Positions 18,873-26,588 of a stretch of 64,000 nucleotides of DNA are shown piece by piece. Under the pieces are notes generated by a model. It was not told where the DNA came from, made no database searches, and worked only from the letters and a program-made list of their open reading frames with translations. Made by a program: the position numbers and the translations under genes. How positions within the stretch are numbered: the stretch's first letter is position 1; the number at the start of each line of letters is the position of its first letter. The DNA comes from Streptomyces aquilus (GTDB lineage: Bacteria; Actinomycetota; Actinomycetes; Streptomycetales; Streptomycetaceae), in contig NZ_CP034463.1 of NCBI RefSeq assembly GCF_003955715.1, positions 6,882,001 to 6,946,000 of the forward strand. The letters are read 5' to 3'.

Positions 18873-18898
18873 AACGTACGCGACCGGGTCACCATTCC
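18873..18898 (-). promoter_or_regulatory. SigR-type promoter of mycoredoxin gene
   Basis: On the minus strand GGAAT (18898-18894), an 18-nt spacer, then GTT (18875-18873), matching the SigR consensus. The expected transcript start lies about 40-45 nt before the ATG. Confidence 0.8.
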
Positions 18899-19005
18899 CA
18901 CCCGGGGTATGCGCGCACGTGACGCCTGCCGCATTAGTACGACCGCGAGCCCCTCCCTGTGGACAACCGGCACAGCCGTCCCCGCCGACCTGGCAGCATG
19001 GCGGT

Positions 19006-21207
19006 GTGACAGCAGCAACGCACTCCACCCTCTTCCCGCAGGTACCGGACTCGGCCGACGCGGTGCTCGAAGGGCTCGACCCCGAGCAGCGCGAGGTGGC
19101 CACCGCCCTGCACGGCCCGGTGTGCGTGCTGGCCGGCGCGGGGACGGGCAAGACCCGGGCGATCACCCACCGCATCGCCTACGGAGTGCGGGCCGGCATC
19201 CTCCAGCCGTCCAGCGTGCTGGCCGTCACCTTCACCAACCGCGCCGCCGGAGAGATGCGCGGCCGACTGCGCCAGCTCGGCGCCGCCGGGGTCCAGGCCC
19301 GGACCTTCCACTCGGCCGCCCTGCGCCAGCTCCAGTACTTCTGGCCGAAAGCCGTCGGCGGTTCCATGCCCCGGCTCGTCGATCGCAAGATCCAGCTCGT
19401 CGCCGACGCGGCCGCCGCCTGCCGCATCCGTCTCGACCGCGGAGAGCTGCGGGACGTCACCGCGGAGATCGAGTGGTCCAAGGTCACCCAGACCGTCCCC
19501 GGTGACTACGCCCTCGCCGCCGCCAAGGCGGGCCGCGAGGCCCCCCGCAACCCCGCCGAGATCGCCCAGCTCTACGCCGCCTACGAGGACCTCAAGCGCG
19601 AGCGCGCCGTCATCGACTTCGAGGACGTCCTGCTGCTCACGGTCGCTGTCCTCCAGGACCGGCACGACATCGCCGACCAGGTCCGCGCCCAGTACCAGCA
19701 CTTCGTCGTCGACGAGTACCAGGACGTCAGCCCCCTCCAGCAGCGGCTGCTGGAACTCTGGCTCGGCGACCGCGACAGCCTCTGCGTGGTCGGCGACGCC
19801 AGCCAGACGATCTACTCGTTCACAGGAGCAACTCCCGACCACCTTCTCGACTTCCGCACCCGCCACCCCGGCGCGACCGTCGTCAAGCTGGTCCGCGACT
19901 ACCGCTCCACCCCCCAGGTCGTCCATCTCGCCAACGGCCTGCTCGCCCAGGCCAGCGGCCGCGCCGCCGACCACCGGCTGGAACTGATCTCGCAGCGCGC
20001 CCCCGGCCCCGAGCCCGTCTACGCCGAGTACACCGACGAGCCCGCCGAGGCCGAGGGGGCCGCCCGCCGCATCCGCGAGCTGCTGGCCGCCGGTGTCCAG
20101 GCCGCCGAGATCGCCGTGCTGTTCCGCACCAACGCCCAGTCCGAGACCTACGAACAGGCCCTCGCCGACGCCGGTGTCCCGTACCAGCTGCGCGGGGCCG
20201 AGAGGTTCTTCGACCGGCCTGAGGTGCGCAGAGCCATCGTCAACCTGCGCGGCGCGGCCCGTTTCGGCGGCAATGACTCGCGGCTGGACGACGCCCCCGA
20301 CCTGCCCTCCCAGGTCCGTGCCGTCCTCTCCGGCGAAGGCTGGACATCGGAGCCCCCCGCCGGCTCCGGCGCGGTCAGGGAACGCTGGGAGTCGCTCGCC
20401 GCGCTGGTGAACCTCGCGCAGGACTTCACCGCCGCGCGATCCGACGCCACGCTCGCCGACCTCGTCGCCGAACTCGACGAGCGCGCGGGCGCCCAGCACG
20501 CCCCGACCGTCCAGGGCGTCACCCTCGCCTCCCTGCACTCGGCCAAGGGCCTGGAATGGGACGTCGTCTTCCTGGTCGGCGTCGCCGAGGGCATGATGCC
20601 GATCACCTACGCAAAGACCGACGAGCAGATCGAGGAGGAACGCCGCCTCCTCTATGTCGGGGTCACCCGCGCCCGCGAACACCTCCACGTCTCCTGGGCG
20701 CTCTCCCGGTCGCCCGGCGGCCGCCCCAACCGCCGCCCCAGCCGCTTCCTCGACGGACTGCGCCCCGGCTCGGTCATGACGGCGGGGCGGACCGCCATCG
20801 CGGGCCCCGGGGGCGTCGAGCGGGGCGTCACGGGCGGCGCCGCGGCGGACGTCGTGCCACGGCGGACCCAACGCACCCCCGCACGCTGCCGGGTCTGCGG
20901 ACGCACGCTCACCGACGCCGGCGAGATGAAGCTGATGCGCTGCGAGGACTGCCCCTCCGACATGGACGAGGGCCTGTACGAGCGGTTGCGCGAGTGGCGC
21001 GGGACCCAGGCACGGCTCAGCGGTCAGCCGGACTTCTGTGTCTTCACGGACCGGACCCTGATGGCCATCGCGGAGACGGAGCCGAGCAGTCCGGCCGAGC
21101 TGTCCCGCATTCCCGGCGTCCTCAAGCGCAAGCTCGACCGTTACGGAGCCGATGTTCTGGCCATCTGCGCAGGCCACGACCCCGGGGCGGAAGAAGTTGG
21201 GGACTGA
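19006..21207 (+). CDS. uvrD2: ATP-dependent DNA helicase UvrD2
   Basis: 733 residues. Superfamily 1A motor: AGAGTGKTRAITHRI, VDEYQDVS, GDASQTIYSFTG, SLHSAKGLEWDVVF and LYVGVTRAREHL. It is followed by a four-cysteine zinc element (CRVCG...CEDCP, about residues 625-645) and a C-terminal HRDC domain. This architecture is that of mycobacterial UvrD2, a 3'-to-5' helicase whose activity depends on the cysteine region. GTG at 19006 is chosen from the pattern AGCATGGCGGTGTG: CAGCAT ends 6 nt before it and no ribosome site is visible, suggesting a leaderless mRNA. It is divergent from mycoredoxin. Confidence 0.9.
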   Translation: MTAATHSTLFPQVPDSADAVLEGLDPEQREVATALHGPVCVLAGAGTGKTRAITHRIAYGVRAGILQPSSVLAVTFTNRAAGEMRGRLRQLGAAGVQARTFHSAALRQLQYFWPKAVGGSMPRLVDRKIQLVADAAAACRIRLDRGELRDVTAEIEWSKVTQTVPGDYALAAAKAGREAPRNPAEIAQLYAAYEDLKRERAVIDFEDVLLLTVAVLQDRHDIADQVRAQYQHFVVDEYQDVSPLQQRLLELWLGDRDSLCVVGDASQTIYSFTGATPDHLLDFRTRHPGATVVKLVRDYRSTPQVVHLANGLLAQASGRAADHRLELISQRAPGPEPVYAEYTDEPAEAEGAARRIRELLAAGVQAAEIAVLFRTNAQSETYEQALADAGVPYQLRGAERFFDRPEVRRAIVNLRGAARFGGNDSRLDDAPDLPSQVRAVLSGEGWTSEPPAGSGAVRERWESLAALVNLAQDFTAARSDATLADLVAELDERAGAQHAPTVQGVTLASLHSAKGLEWDVVFLVGVAEGMMPITYAKTDEQIEEERRLLYVGVTRAREHLHVSWALSRSPGGRPNRRPSRFLDGLRPGSVMTAGRTAIAGPGGVERGVTGGAAADVVPRRTQRTPARCRVCGRTLTDAGEMKLMRCEDCPSDMDEGLYERLREWRGTQARLSGQPDFCVFTDRTLMAIAETEPSSPAELSRIPGVLKRKLDRYGADVLAICAGHDPGAEEVGD

Positions 21208-21220
21208 AGCGAACTCGTCG

Positions 21221-21260
21221 AAAAAATAGTTTGCGCATGCCCCAGCAATCCCCATAGGTT
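21221..21260 (+). promoter_or_regulatory. wblC promoter with WhiB7-type AT-rich upstream element
   Basis: AAAAAATAGT (21221-21230) directly precedes a -35 TTGCGC (21231-21236); an 18-nt spacer leads to the -10 TAGGTT (21255-21260). WhiB7/WblC proteins bind with the vegetative sigma factor at promoters that have an AT-rich block touching the -35, so the layout fits autoregulation. The start would lie near 21267, giving a leader of about 600 nt before wblC. Confidence 0.75.
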
Positions 21261-21372
21261 CTTAGCCACGGGAACAGAGGCCTTCTCGAAGGCCCTGCTT
21301 CCGTGCTGTACTTACATACCCGAACGACTGGCTCACCCCAGTCCCCCGAGACGCCGAGAGGAGGCGAGTCCA

Positions 21373-21690
21373 GTGACCAGCATCAACGCCAGCTTCACCG
21401 CGAAAATGACCGATCGCTCGGTCGTCGCCTCCCTGTGCATGCTCGCCGTCTCGAACCAGGGCACCGGTCTGTCCGGCATTCGTGTCGCCGGCCCGGCGTC
21501 CTCCGTGTCTCTCGCGGGTCTCCCCGTTCGTGAGCGCAATGAGCGACCGACGAAGGCACTGGAAGCAGTAGAGGGACAGGCGCACGCCTATGCCTTTACG
21601 GCGGCCGGTGCCGGAAGCCGGAAGCAGGCAACGCAGCACCACCTGATGTGGGCCTTCCGTGGGCCAGAACCCTGGAGTGATCCAGCCTGA
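21373..21690 (+). CDS. Upstream ORF in the wblC leader (candidate attenuator-coupled leader peptide)
   Basis: 105 codons starting at a GTG with a near-perfect ribosome site (AGGAGG at 21359-21364, 8 nt away). No known domain was recognised; the product starts MTSINASFTAKMTDRS and ends in a Gln/His/Trp-containing tail. The stop codon (21688-21690) falls inside the left arm of a small hairpin, and the terminator begins 25 nt later. That geometry fits ribosome-mediated control of wblC, where stalled or slow ribosomes change folding. The peptide itself may have no function. The strong ribosome site supports real translation; use of the whole frame in the cell is inferred. Confidence 0.6.
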   Translation: MTSINASFTAKMTDRSVVASLCMLAVSNQGTGLSGIRVAGPASSVSLAGLPVRERNERPTKALEAVEGQAHAYAFTAAGAGSRKQATQHHLMWAFRGPEPWSDPA

Positions 21691-21702
21691 TCGTCGATCA
21701 GG
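21686..21702 (+). promoter_or_regulatory. Small hairpin overlapping the upstream ORF stop codon
   Basis: CCTGATCG and CGATCAGG form a near-perfect inverted repeat around one base. The stop codon of the upstream ORF lies in the left arm, so a terminating ribosome would open it. Confidence 0.5.
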
Positions 21703-21714
21703 CCGGCGCCTTCA

Positions 21715-21757
21715 GGGCCGCGGAACCCCATCCGGGATCCGCGGCCCTTCTGTTTGT
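21715..21757 (+). terminator. Transcription attenuator in the wblC leader
   Basis: A 10-bp GC stem (21715-21724 with 21738-21747) with a 13-nt loop is followed by TTCTGTTTGT. It is an intrinsic terminator upstream of the wblC start codon, so full-length wblC mRNA needs read-through. WhiB7-type genes are known to use such attenuation. Confidence 0.8.
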
Positions 21758-21867
21758 CCTCCAACGGGGATGACGGAGCGAAGGGGCCTCGGGACAAGAA
21801 AAGAACCCGGTACCAAGCCGACCACCGGTCCAACAGGGCCGGACCGACCAGACGAGGAAGACCAACC

Positions 21868-22236
21868 GTGCAACTCGAAGCGCACGCCCCGTCCGTACCG
21901 CCCTCAGAAGCGATCCCCAAGCCCGGCCTCACGGAGGACTCCACCTTGACCCCGCTCACCGCGCTCACCGCGCTCGACGACGCCATCGAGAACCTCGGCG
22001 TACCCGTCCCCTGCCGCTCCTACGACCCGGAGGTCTTCTTCGCCGAGTCGCCGGCCGACGTCGAGTACGCCAAGTCCCTCTGCCGCACCTGCCCGCTGAT
22101 GGAGGCCTGCCTCGCCGGCGCCAAGGAGCGGCGTGAGCCCTGGGGCGTCTGGGGTGGCGAGCTGTTCGTCCAGGGTGTCGTCGTCGCCCGGAAGCGGCCC
22201 CGTGGTCGCCCGCGCAAGAACCCGGTCACAGCATGA
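21868..22236 (+). CDS. wblC: WhiB-family transcription factor WblC (WhiB7)
   Basis: 122 residues from a GTG preceded by GAGGAAGA. The iron-sulfur cysteines are PVPC and CRTCPLMEAC; the GVWGG turn follows and the C-terminus carries an AT-hook, RGRPRKNP, which is diagnostic of the WhiB7/WblC subgroup. These proteins bind the vegetative sigma factor and switch on intrinsic resistance and ribosome-protection genes when translation is inhibited. Control is by an autoregulated promoter and by the leader attenuator. The last four bases overlap the next start (ATGA), so the two products are translationally coupled. A longer in-frame start upstream lies next to the terminator and is unlikely. Confidence 0.93.
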   Translation: MQLEAHAPSVPPSEAIPKPGLTEDSTLTPLTALTALDDAIENLGVPVPCRSYDPEVFFAESPADVEYAKSLCRTCPLMEACLAGAKERREPWGVWGGELFVQGVVVARKRPRGRPRKNPVTA

Positions 22237-22556
22237 ACATCGCAGGAACGATCGACCGTCCCCTCACGCACGACCCCAAGAAGCAGGCCCCGATGAAGCC
22301 GTCCACCACCGAGCCCGCCGGCTCCGCGATTCCAGACTTCACCACCGTTGGCGCCACCGACTTGCGCCAGAACAGGACCCGAGAGATGCAACTCCAACCA
22401 GAAGCCCTGGCACGTGCGCATATGCACGAGCGACTGCACGCCGCGCAGCAGGAGCGCCGGGCCGTGAGCCTGGCGGCCGCGCGCCGGATGCAGCGCAGGG
22501 CGGAGCGCGCCTCGATGCGTGCCCGCCGTGCGCTGGCCATCGCGGTCATGCAGTGA
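22233..22556 (+). CDS. Conserved hypothetical protein coupled to wblC
   Basis: 107 residues, starting in an ATGA overlap with wblC, so it shares its mRNA and regulation. The N-terminal half is Pro/Thr-rich and probably disordered; the C-terminal half (about residues 55-105) is one long Ala/Arg/Met/Gln-rich helix with strong positive charge, which could bind nucleic acid or the ribosome. No domain was recognised. A second ATG at codon 21 (MKPSTTEPAG) is a possible start. Being in the WblC unit suggests a role in the response to translation-targeting antibiotics, but that is inference from position only. A strong terminator follows. Confidence 0.7.
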   Translation: MNIAGTIDRPLTHDPKKQAPMKPSTTEPAGSAIPDFTTVGATDLRQNRTREMQLQPEALARAHMHERLHAAQQERRAVSLAAARRMQRRAERASMRARRALAIAVMQ

Positions 22557-22608
22557 TCAGCACCACCTGAAGCGGTGGCCTCCCCCGACTCCGGGAGGCG
22601 AAAGCTCC

Positions 22609-22648
22609 CCGCGGGGGCCGGTCCGTCCGAACGGACCGGCCCCCGCGG
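22609..22648 (+). terminator. Terminator of the wblC operon
   Basis: A perfect 18-bp GC stem (22609-22626 with 22631-22648) with a CCGA loop. A smaller hairpin (22578-22584 with 22593-22599) precedes it. Confidence 0.8.
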
Positions 22649-22740
22649 CGCGTTGCGCCCGGGTTCCGACGGGAACGGCGTACGGGAACGCCGCGCACGG
22701 GAACGGTGCGTTGTGCCCGGCGTTCCCACCGGCACGGCGA

Positions 22741-22746
22741 TATCGT
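22741..22746 (+). promoter_or_regulatory. Candidate -10 element, leaderless zinc-ribbon gene
   Basis: TATCGT ends 6 nt before the GTG at 22753. The upstream 80 bp hold three direct copies of ACGGGAACG (22669, 22682 and 22697), possibly an operator. Confidence 0.4.
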
Positions 22747-22752
22747 CGCCGC

Positions 22753-22962
22753 GTGACGAGTCATCCCGGCGGAAGTGACCAGGGCGGCTCCGCCCCGGAG
22801 CCCGAGACCCTGGTGTGCGCCCGCTGCGGCACCACCGCCGAGGGCCCCCGGCCCACCTGGACCTGTTCCGTGGAGAACGGCGTCCGCCAGTACTTCTGCG
22901 ACACCTGCTCGCGGGAGAACCTCAGGGCGATCGAGGGGCGGCTGGACTCGGCCTGGTGGTAG
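22753..22962 (+). CDS. Small zinc-ribbon protein
   Basis: 69 residues with two CxxC knuckles, CARC near residue 21 and CDTC near residue 48, spaced as in a zinc ribbon. The end, REGNLRAIEGRL-like in character, is a short charged helix (actual residues RENLRAIEGRLDSAWW). The family is common in actinobacteria as an uncharacterised small protein. It converges on the UbiB-type kinase gene with only 6 nt between the stops. Start codon GTG at 22753; a TATCGT 6 nt upstream suggests a leaderless mRNA. Function unknown. Confidence 0.65.
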   Translation: MTSHPGGSDQGGSAPEPETLVCARCGTTAEGPRPTWTCSVENGVRQYFCDTCSRENLRAIEGRLDSAWW

Positions 22963-22968
22963 CCGCGC

Positions 22969-24333
22969 TCACGCCTCCGCCGCCGGCTCCTCGGCCTCCT
23001 CCTCCGGTACGAATCCCGGCAGCCACGCCTCCAGTTCCTCGCGCAGCCGGACCGTCGCGCCCAGCTGGCACAGGACACCGATCGTGCTGAGCGTCACACG
23101 GTGGATCAGCAGATACGCCGGCGGGAGGTTGAGCTGCTTGCCCAACTGGTAGGCGGGGGAGCGGATGTCGGCGATGCGGGCCGCCTGGCTGCGCATCCAG
23201 CCGCGGGTGAACGTGAACTCGTCCACCAGGGCCGGCTCGATGATCGGCCGGAGGTAGTCGAGGACGGCGTCGGGGTCCAGCTCTATGGAGTCCTTGACGA
23301 AACCCTCCTCGCGCAGCAGCTCGTAGACGGCCTCCGCCTCGTCGTCGAGCGTCATGCGCAGCGAGTCCCCGATGGGTGTGGGCAGGCCGCCCGGCAGGCG
23401 GTCGACGGTGCCGAAGTCCAGCACACCCAGCCGCCAGTCCTCCTCGCCGTCCGGGCCGCCGGGCAGCAGACGGAAGTTGCCGGGGTGCGGGTCGGCGTGG
23501 AGCAGGCCGGTGCGGGCCGGGCCGGAGAACAGGAACCGGGCCAGGAGCTGGCCGGCGCGGTCGCGCTGCTCCTGAGTGCCGTCCGAGATGATCTCGGACA
23601 GGGGGACACCCTCGATCCACTCGGTGACCAGGACCTGGTCGCACTGGTGGACCACCGCCGGCACCACCACGTCCGGGTCGTCCGCGAACTCCTCGGCGTG
23701 CACCTGCTGGGCCTGCGCCTCCAGGCCGTAGTCCAGTTCCTCCGAGACCCGGTCCCTGAGCTCCGCGATCAGCGGCTTGATGTCCATGCCGGGGATCAGC
23801 GGGCCCAGCAGCCGGGCGAAACGGCTCAGCTGGTTCAGGTCGGACAGCAGTGCCTCGCCGGCGCCCGGATACTGCACCTTGACCGCGACCTCCCGGCCGT
23901 CGTGCCACACGCCCCGGTGCACCTGGCCGATCGACGCCGCCGCGGACGGCTTGTCCTCGAACTCCAGGAACAGCTCCTGCCAGTTCGCGCCGAGCCGCTC
24001 CTCCAGCACCCCGTGCACGGTGCGCGTCGGCATCGGAGGCGCGGCCTCCTGGAGCTTCGTCAGGGCCGCCCGGTAGGGACCGGCGACCTCCTCGGGCAGC
24101 GCCGACTCGAAGACGGACAGGGCCTGGCCGAACTTCATCGCGCCGCCCTTGAGCTCGCCGAGCACCTTGAACAACTGATCGGCGGTGCGCTGCTGAAGCT
24201 CACGGCCGACGATCTCCGCGGACTCCCCGACGATTCTCTTGCCGAGCCCCCAGGTCGCCCGGCCGGCGAAGCCGAGCGGGAGCGCGGCGAGCTTGGCGGT
24301 CCGGGTGACCGCCTTCCGGGGAAGATCAGACAT
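22969..24333 (-). CDS. ABC1/UbiB (ADCK)-family atypical kinase
   Basis: 454 residues. It carries the KGGAMKFGQ motif (the KxGQ element of UbiB/ADCK proteins), the alanine-rich loop SAAASIGQVH in place of a glycine loop, catalytic HADPHPGNF and the metal loop LDFGTVDRL. These proteins bind ATP and support quinone or isoprenoid-lipid handling. Streptomyces makes menaquinone, not ubiquinone, so the client is unknown. The start overlaps the upstream ThiF-like gene by 8 nt, indicating an operon and likely a shared pathway. A homologue next to whiB7 is remembered in mycobacteria. Confidence 0.85.
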   Translation of the reverse strand: MSDLPRKAVTRTAKLAALPLGFAGRATWGLGKRIVGESAEIVGRELQQRTADQLFKVLGELKGGAMKFGQALSVFESALPEEVAGPYRAALTKLQEAAPPMPTRTVHGVLEERLGANWQELFLEFEDKPSAAASIGQVHRGVWHDGREVAVKVQYPGAGEALLSDLNQLSRFARLLGPLIPGMDIKPLIAELRDRVSEELDYGLEAQAQQVHAEEFADDPDVVVPAVVHQCDQVLVTEWIEGVPLSEIISDGTQEQRDRAGQLLARFLFSGPARTGLLHADPHPGNFRLLPGGPDGEEDWRLGVLDFGTVDRLPGGLPTPIGDSLRMTLDDEAEAVYELLREEGFVKDSIELDPDAVLDYLRPIIEPALVDEFTFTRGWMRSQAARIADIRSPAYQLGKQLNLPPAYLLIHRVTLSTIGVLCQLGATVRLREELEAWLPGFVPEEEAEEPAAEA

Positions 24334-25759
24334 GCGCCCTCCAGGTCCCAGCCGGCCGTGCCGCGGCTGCCGTGCGGCGTGACTTCTTCGACGGCCCTTG
24401 TTCCGTCATTGTCTCGTGCGACTCCCCGGCAATGGAGGTGAGTTCTCCCTTACCTTTCTCCGCGGCCCCGCACGGGCATGCCGGATGCGCCCAGACCGGC
24501 CGCGCATGCCAGTTGAGAGCGGGCAGCGAGACCTCCCACCGGGCACCGGCACTGGACGGCACCCTGCCGTCGAGGAAGGCGAGTGCGTGCGCCGCCGCCA
24601 GCCCGGCGACCGTCGTGGCCAGCGCGAGGTCGCACGGCGGCACTCGGCGCACCCGCCGCGCACCCGACCGCCACTGGGCGACCAGCCGGGGCCATGCCGG
24701 GTCCCGGTCGGTGCGCCACTCGTGGAGACAGCCCGCGCAACTCGTCTCGCCGGGCAGGACGAGCGGGCCCACCACACCGGTTCCCTCCACGACACCGGCG
24801 TACAGATGAGGCGTACCGGAGCCGACGAAGGTGTCGGCCGACGGCGGCGCGTGGACGGAGACGTCGTCGCGCGGGGCGAGGACCACCAGCGAGAAGCCGG
24901 GATCGCCGTCCACGGACGGTGACTGCGGGCCGCGGCGCAGCGGGTTGTCCGGTGCGCAGTGGCGTACGGCGCGCCGGGCGGCCTCGTCCCTGCGGGCGCC
25001 GACGGACTCCGCGGGCAGCCCGCCCGGTGCGACGTCCCACGGTTCGACATGGCCGCCGTCACGCACATCGACCTCGCCGATCCCGGCGGCCGACAACAGG
25101 GAGGCCAGCACCGCGCCGACCCGGCCGGCACCCCGCACCTGGACGCGCAGGGTGCGGCGGGTGGCCAGCAGTTCCATCGCCTCGCCCGGTTCGGACGTGG
25201 TCAGGGACAGTGAGGCCAGGTCGGGGCGGAGCCGGTCGAGGAGCTTCTTCTTCCGCCGCAGGGTCTCGACGGCCGGGCTGCCGCCCCGCGCGTCGTCGAG
25301 GAGCCCGGCGCGGGACAGCCGCTCCAGGAGTCCGTCGACATGACTCTCCGGCAGATCGAGCTGCCGCCCCTCCTCGCGCAGCAGCGCCGGGCCGCGGGTG
25401 CCGTTGAGCAGTTCGAGGAAGCTGCCCGTCGCCGTGTCCATCGGGCCCAGCGTCATCGCGTGCGCCGGAGTCATGCCGAACTGCACGGTGTTGAGGTCAC
25501 GCCAGCCGCGGCGCAGCGCGGGCTTCAGGAGCGGCGCCAACGGGATCCGCACAGGCGGAGACCCCGCCTCCGGCCCCGGTGGCCCCTCCACCGCCCCGGC
25601 CTCCTTCGACGCCGGCACTGATGCACCGTCCGACGCCGCGGCCGGCGAAACACTCGACGCCACAGCCGACGAAACACTCGACGCCCGAACCGGCGAACCA
25701 CTGGACGCCGGAACCGACGACCCACTCGACACCGCAACCGGCGAAGTCTTCGACCGCAT
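24326..25759 (-). CDS. ThiF-like/TOMM leader-binding family protein (orphan cyclodehydratase-type)
   Basis: 477 residues. After a repetitive Ser/Val/Ala-rich N-terminus (residues 1-50) comes a winged-helix-like region (about 70-160), then an E1-like Rossmann domain with GAGRVGAVLAS and a zinc site formed by SCAGCLHEW and CPCGAA. This is the architecture of proteins that bind leader peptides in thiazole/oxazole-modified microcin pathways. The arginine/asparagine residues expected after the ATP loop are degenerate (VDVRDGGHVEPWDV), so adenylation may be lost. No YcaO partner or precursor peptide lies nearby; the only coupled gene is the UbiB-type kinase. Function is therefore unknown. The start may be one of several because 24-bp repeats cover it. 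Confidence 0.65.
   Translation of the reverse strand: MRSKTSPVAVSSGSSVPASSGSPVRASSVSSAVASSVSPAAASDGASVPASKEAGAVEGPPGPEAGSPPVRIPLAPLLKPALRRGWRDLNTVQFGMTPAHAMTLGPMDTATGSFLELLNGTRGPALLREEGRQLDLPESHVDGLLERLSRAGLLDDARGGSPAVETLRRKKKLLDRLRPDLASLSLTTSEPGEAMELLATRRTLRVQVRGAGRVGAVLASLLSAAGIGEVDVRDGGHVEPWDVAPGGLPAESVGARRDEAARRAVRHCAPDNPLRRGPQSPSVDGDPGFSLVVLAPRDDVSVHAPPSADTFVGSGTPHLYAGVVEGTGVVGPLVLPGETSCAGCLHEWRTDRDPAWPRLVAQWRSGARRVRRVPPCDLALATTVAGLAAAHALAFLDGRVPSSAGARWEVSLPALNWHARPVWAHPACPCGAAEKGKGELTSIAGESHETMTEQGPSKKSRRTAAAARPAGTWRAHV
25632..25751. repeat. Five 24-bp tandem repeats in the 5' end of the ThiF-like gene
   Basis: Five diverged copies of a 24-bp unit beginning GACGCC encode eight-residue repeats of the type SSVSSAVA. 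Unit length is a multiple of three, so copy-number change keeps frame. Confidence 0.75.
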
Positions 25760-25979
25760 GACAGGCCCCCGTAGCCCTCGTGGAACAACCCCGTACGCCG
25801 CTCCGAGCCCTCCCGGTGGCCGGTCGTGGATCCGGCGGCGAGTGCCAGCATGCCCGGACGCGACGGACCGTGCCGAAAGTTGTCCACAGGCGGGGCGTAT
25901 TCGTCGTACAAATCAAACGCATGGTGGGGGATCGGCACCGAACCGTCCCGGAGTCGGGACTTCCGCCATGTACAGCGGG

Positions 25980-25985
25980 TAACGT
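25980..25985 (+). promoter_or_regulatory. Candidate -10 element, leaderless metallopeptidase gene
   Basis: TAACGT ends 6 nt before the GTG at 25992, and no ribosome site is present. Confidence 0.4.
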
Positions 25986-25991
25986 CGGGGC

Positions 25992-26588
25992 GTGTCCGCC
26001 GACCCACTGCACCGTGCCGGTACACCACAGCGCAGCACGACGAGCCAGCCGCCGAGCGGCTCCGGGGCGACCGCGATCGAGGTGCGCAGGAGCGCCCGTC
26101 GACGCCGGACGGTCTCCGCGTACCGCGAGGGCGATCGCACCATCGTGCTGATCCCTGCCCGGATGTCCGAGGCGGAGGAGCAACGCTGGGTGAGCGTCAT
26201 GCTCGACAAACTCGCCGCCCAGGAGAGCAAGCGGGTGCTCGGCGACGCCGAGCTGGCCGAGCGTGCCGAGCGGTTGTCGGCGCAGTACTTCGGCGGCCGA
26301 GCCAGGCCCAAGTCGGTGCGTTGGGTCACCAACCAGAACACGCGCTGGGGCTCGTGCACCCCCTCCGAGGGCAGCATCCGTCTCTCGCACCGGCTCCAGG
26401 GCATGCCCGAGTACGTCGTCGACTACGTCCTGCTCCACGAGCTGGCGCATCTGCTGGTGCCGGGACACGGGCCGCGTTTCTGGCGGCTGCTGGAGGCGTA
26501 CCCGCGGACCGAGCGGGCCCGGGGTTACCTCGAAGGGGTGGTGGCCGCCGAGCGGCTGCCGCATGTGCCGGGCGCGCGCGGGGACTGA
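25992..26588 (+). CDS. YgjP/M48-type zinc metallopeptidase
   Basis: 198 residues. The C-terminal half contains the zinc motif HELAHLLVPGHGPRFW (HExxH with a third histidine) preceded by TNQNTRWGSCTPSEGSIRLS, the signature of YgjP/DUF45 'WSS/WGS' proteins related to SprT. The N-terminal 90 residues include a basic segment RRSARRRRTVSAYREG, also typical. No signal peptide or membrane helix, so it acts in the cytoplasm; the substrate is unknown. It is divergent from the ThiF-like gene, with 232 nt between starts. Confidence 0.82.
   Translation: MSADPLHRAGTPQRSTTSQPPSGSGATAIEVRRSARRRRTVSAYREGDRTIVLIPARMSEAEEQRWVSVMLDKLAAQESKRVLGDAELAERAERLSAQYFGGRARPKSVRWVTNQNTRWGSCTPSEGSIRLSHRLQGMPEYVVDYVLLHELAHLLVPGHGPRFWRLLEAYPRTERARGYLEGVVAAERLPHVPGARGD

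Noticed and set aside
24326..25759. Thiazole/oxazole-modified peptide biosynthetic cluster
   Set aside because: No YcaO, dehydrogenase, precursor peptide or exporter in reach; only a single leader-binding-type protein is present.
25398..25982. Plus-strand open frame across the 24-bp repeats
   Set aside because: The repeat keeps several frames open; no ribosome site or family, whereas the minus frame continues into a recognised domain.
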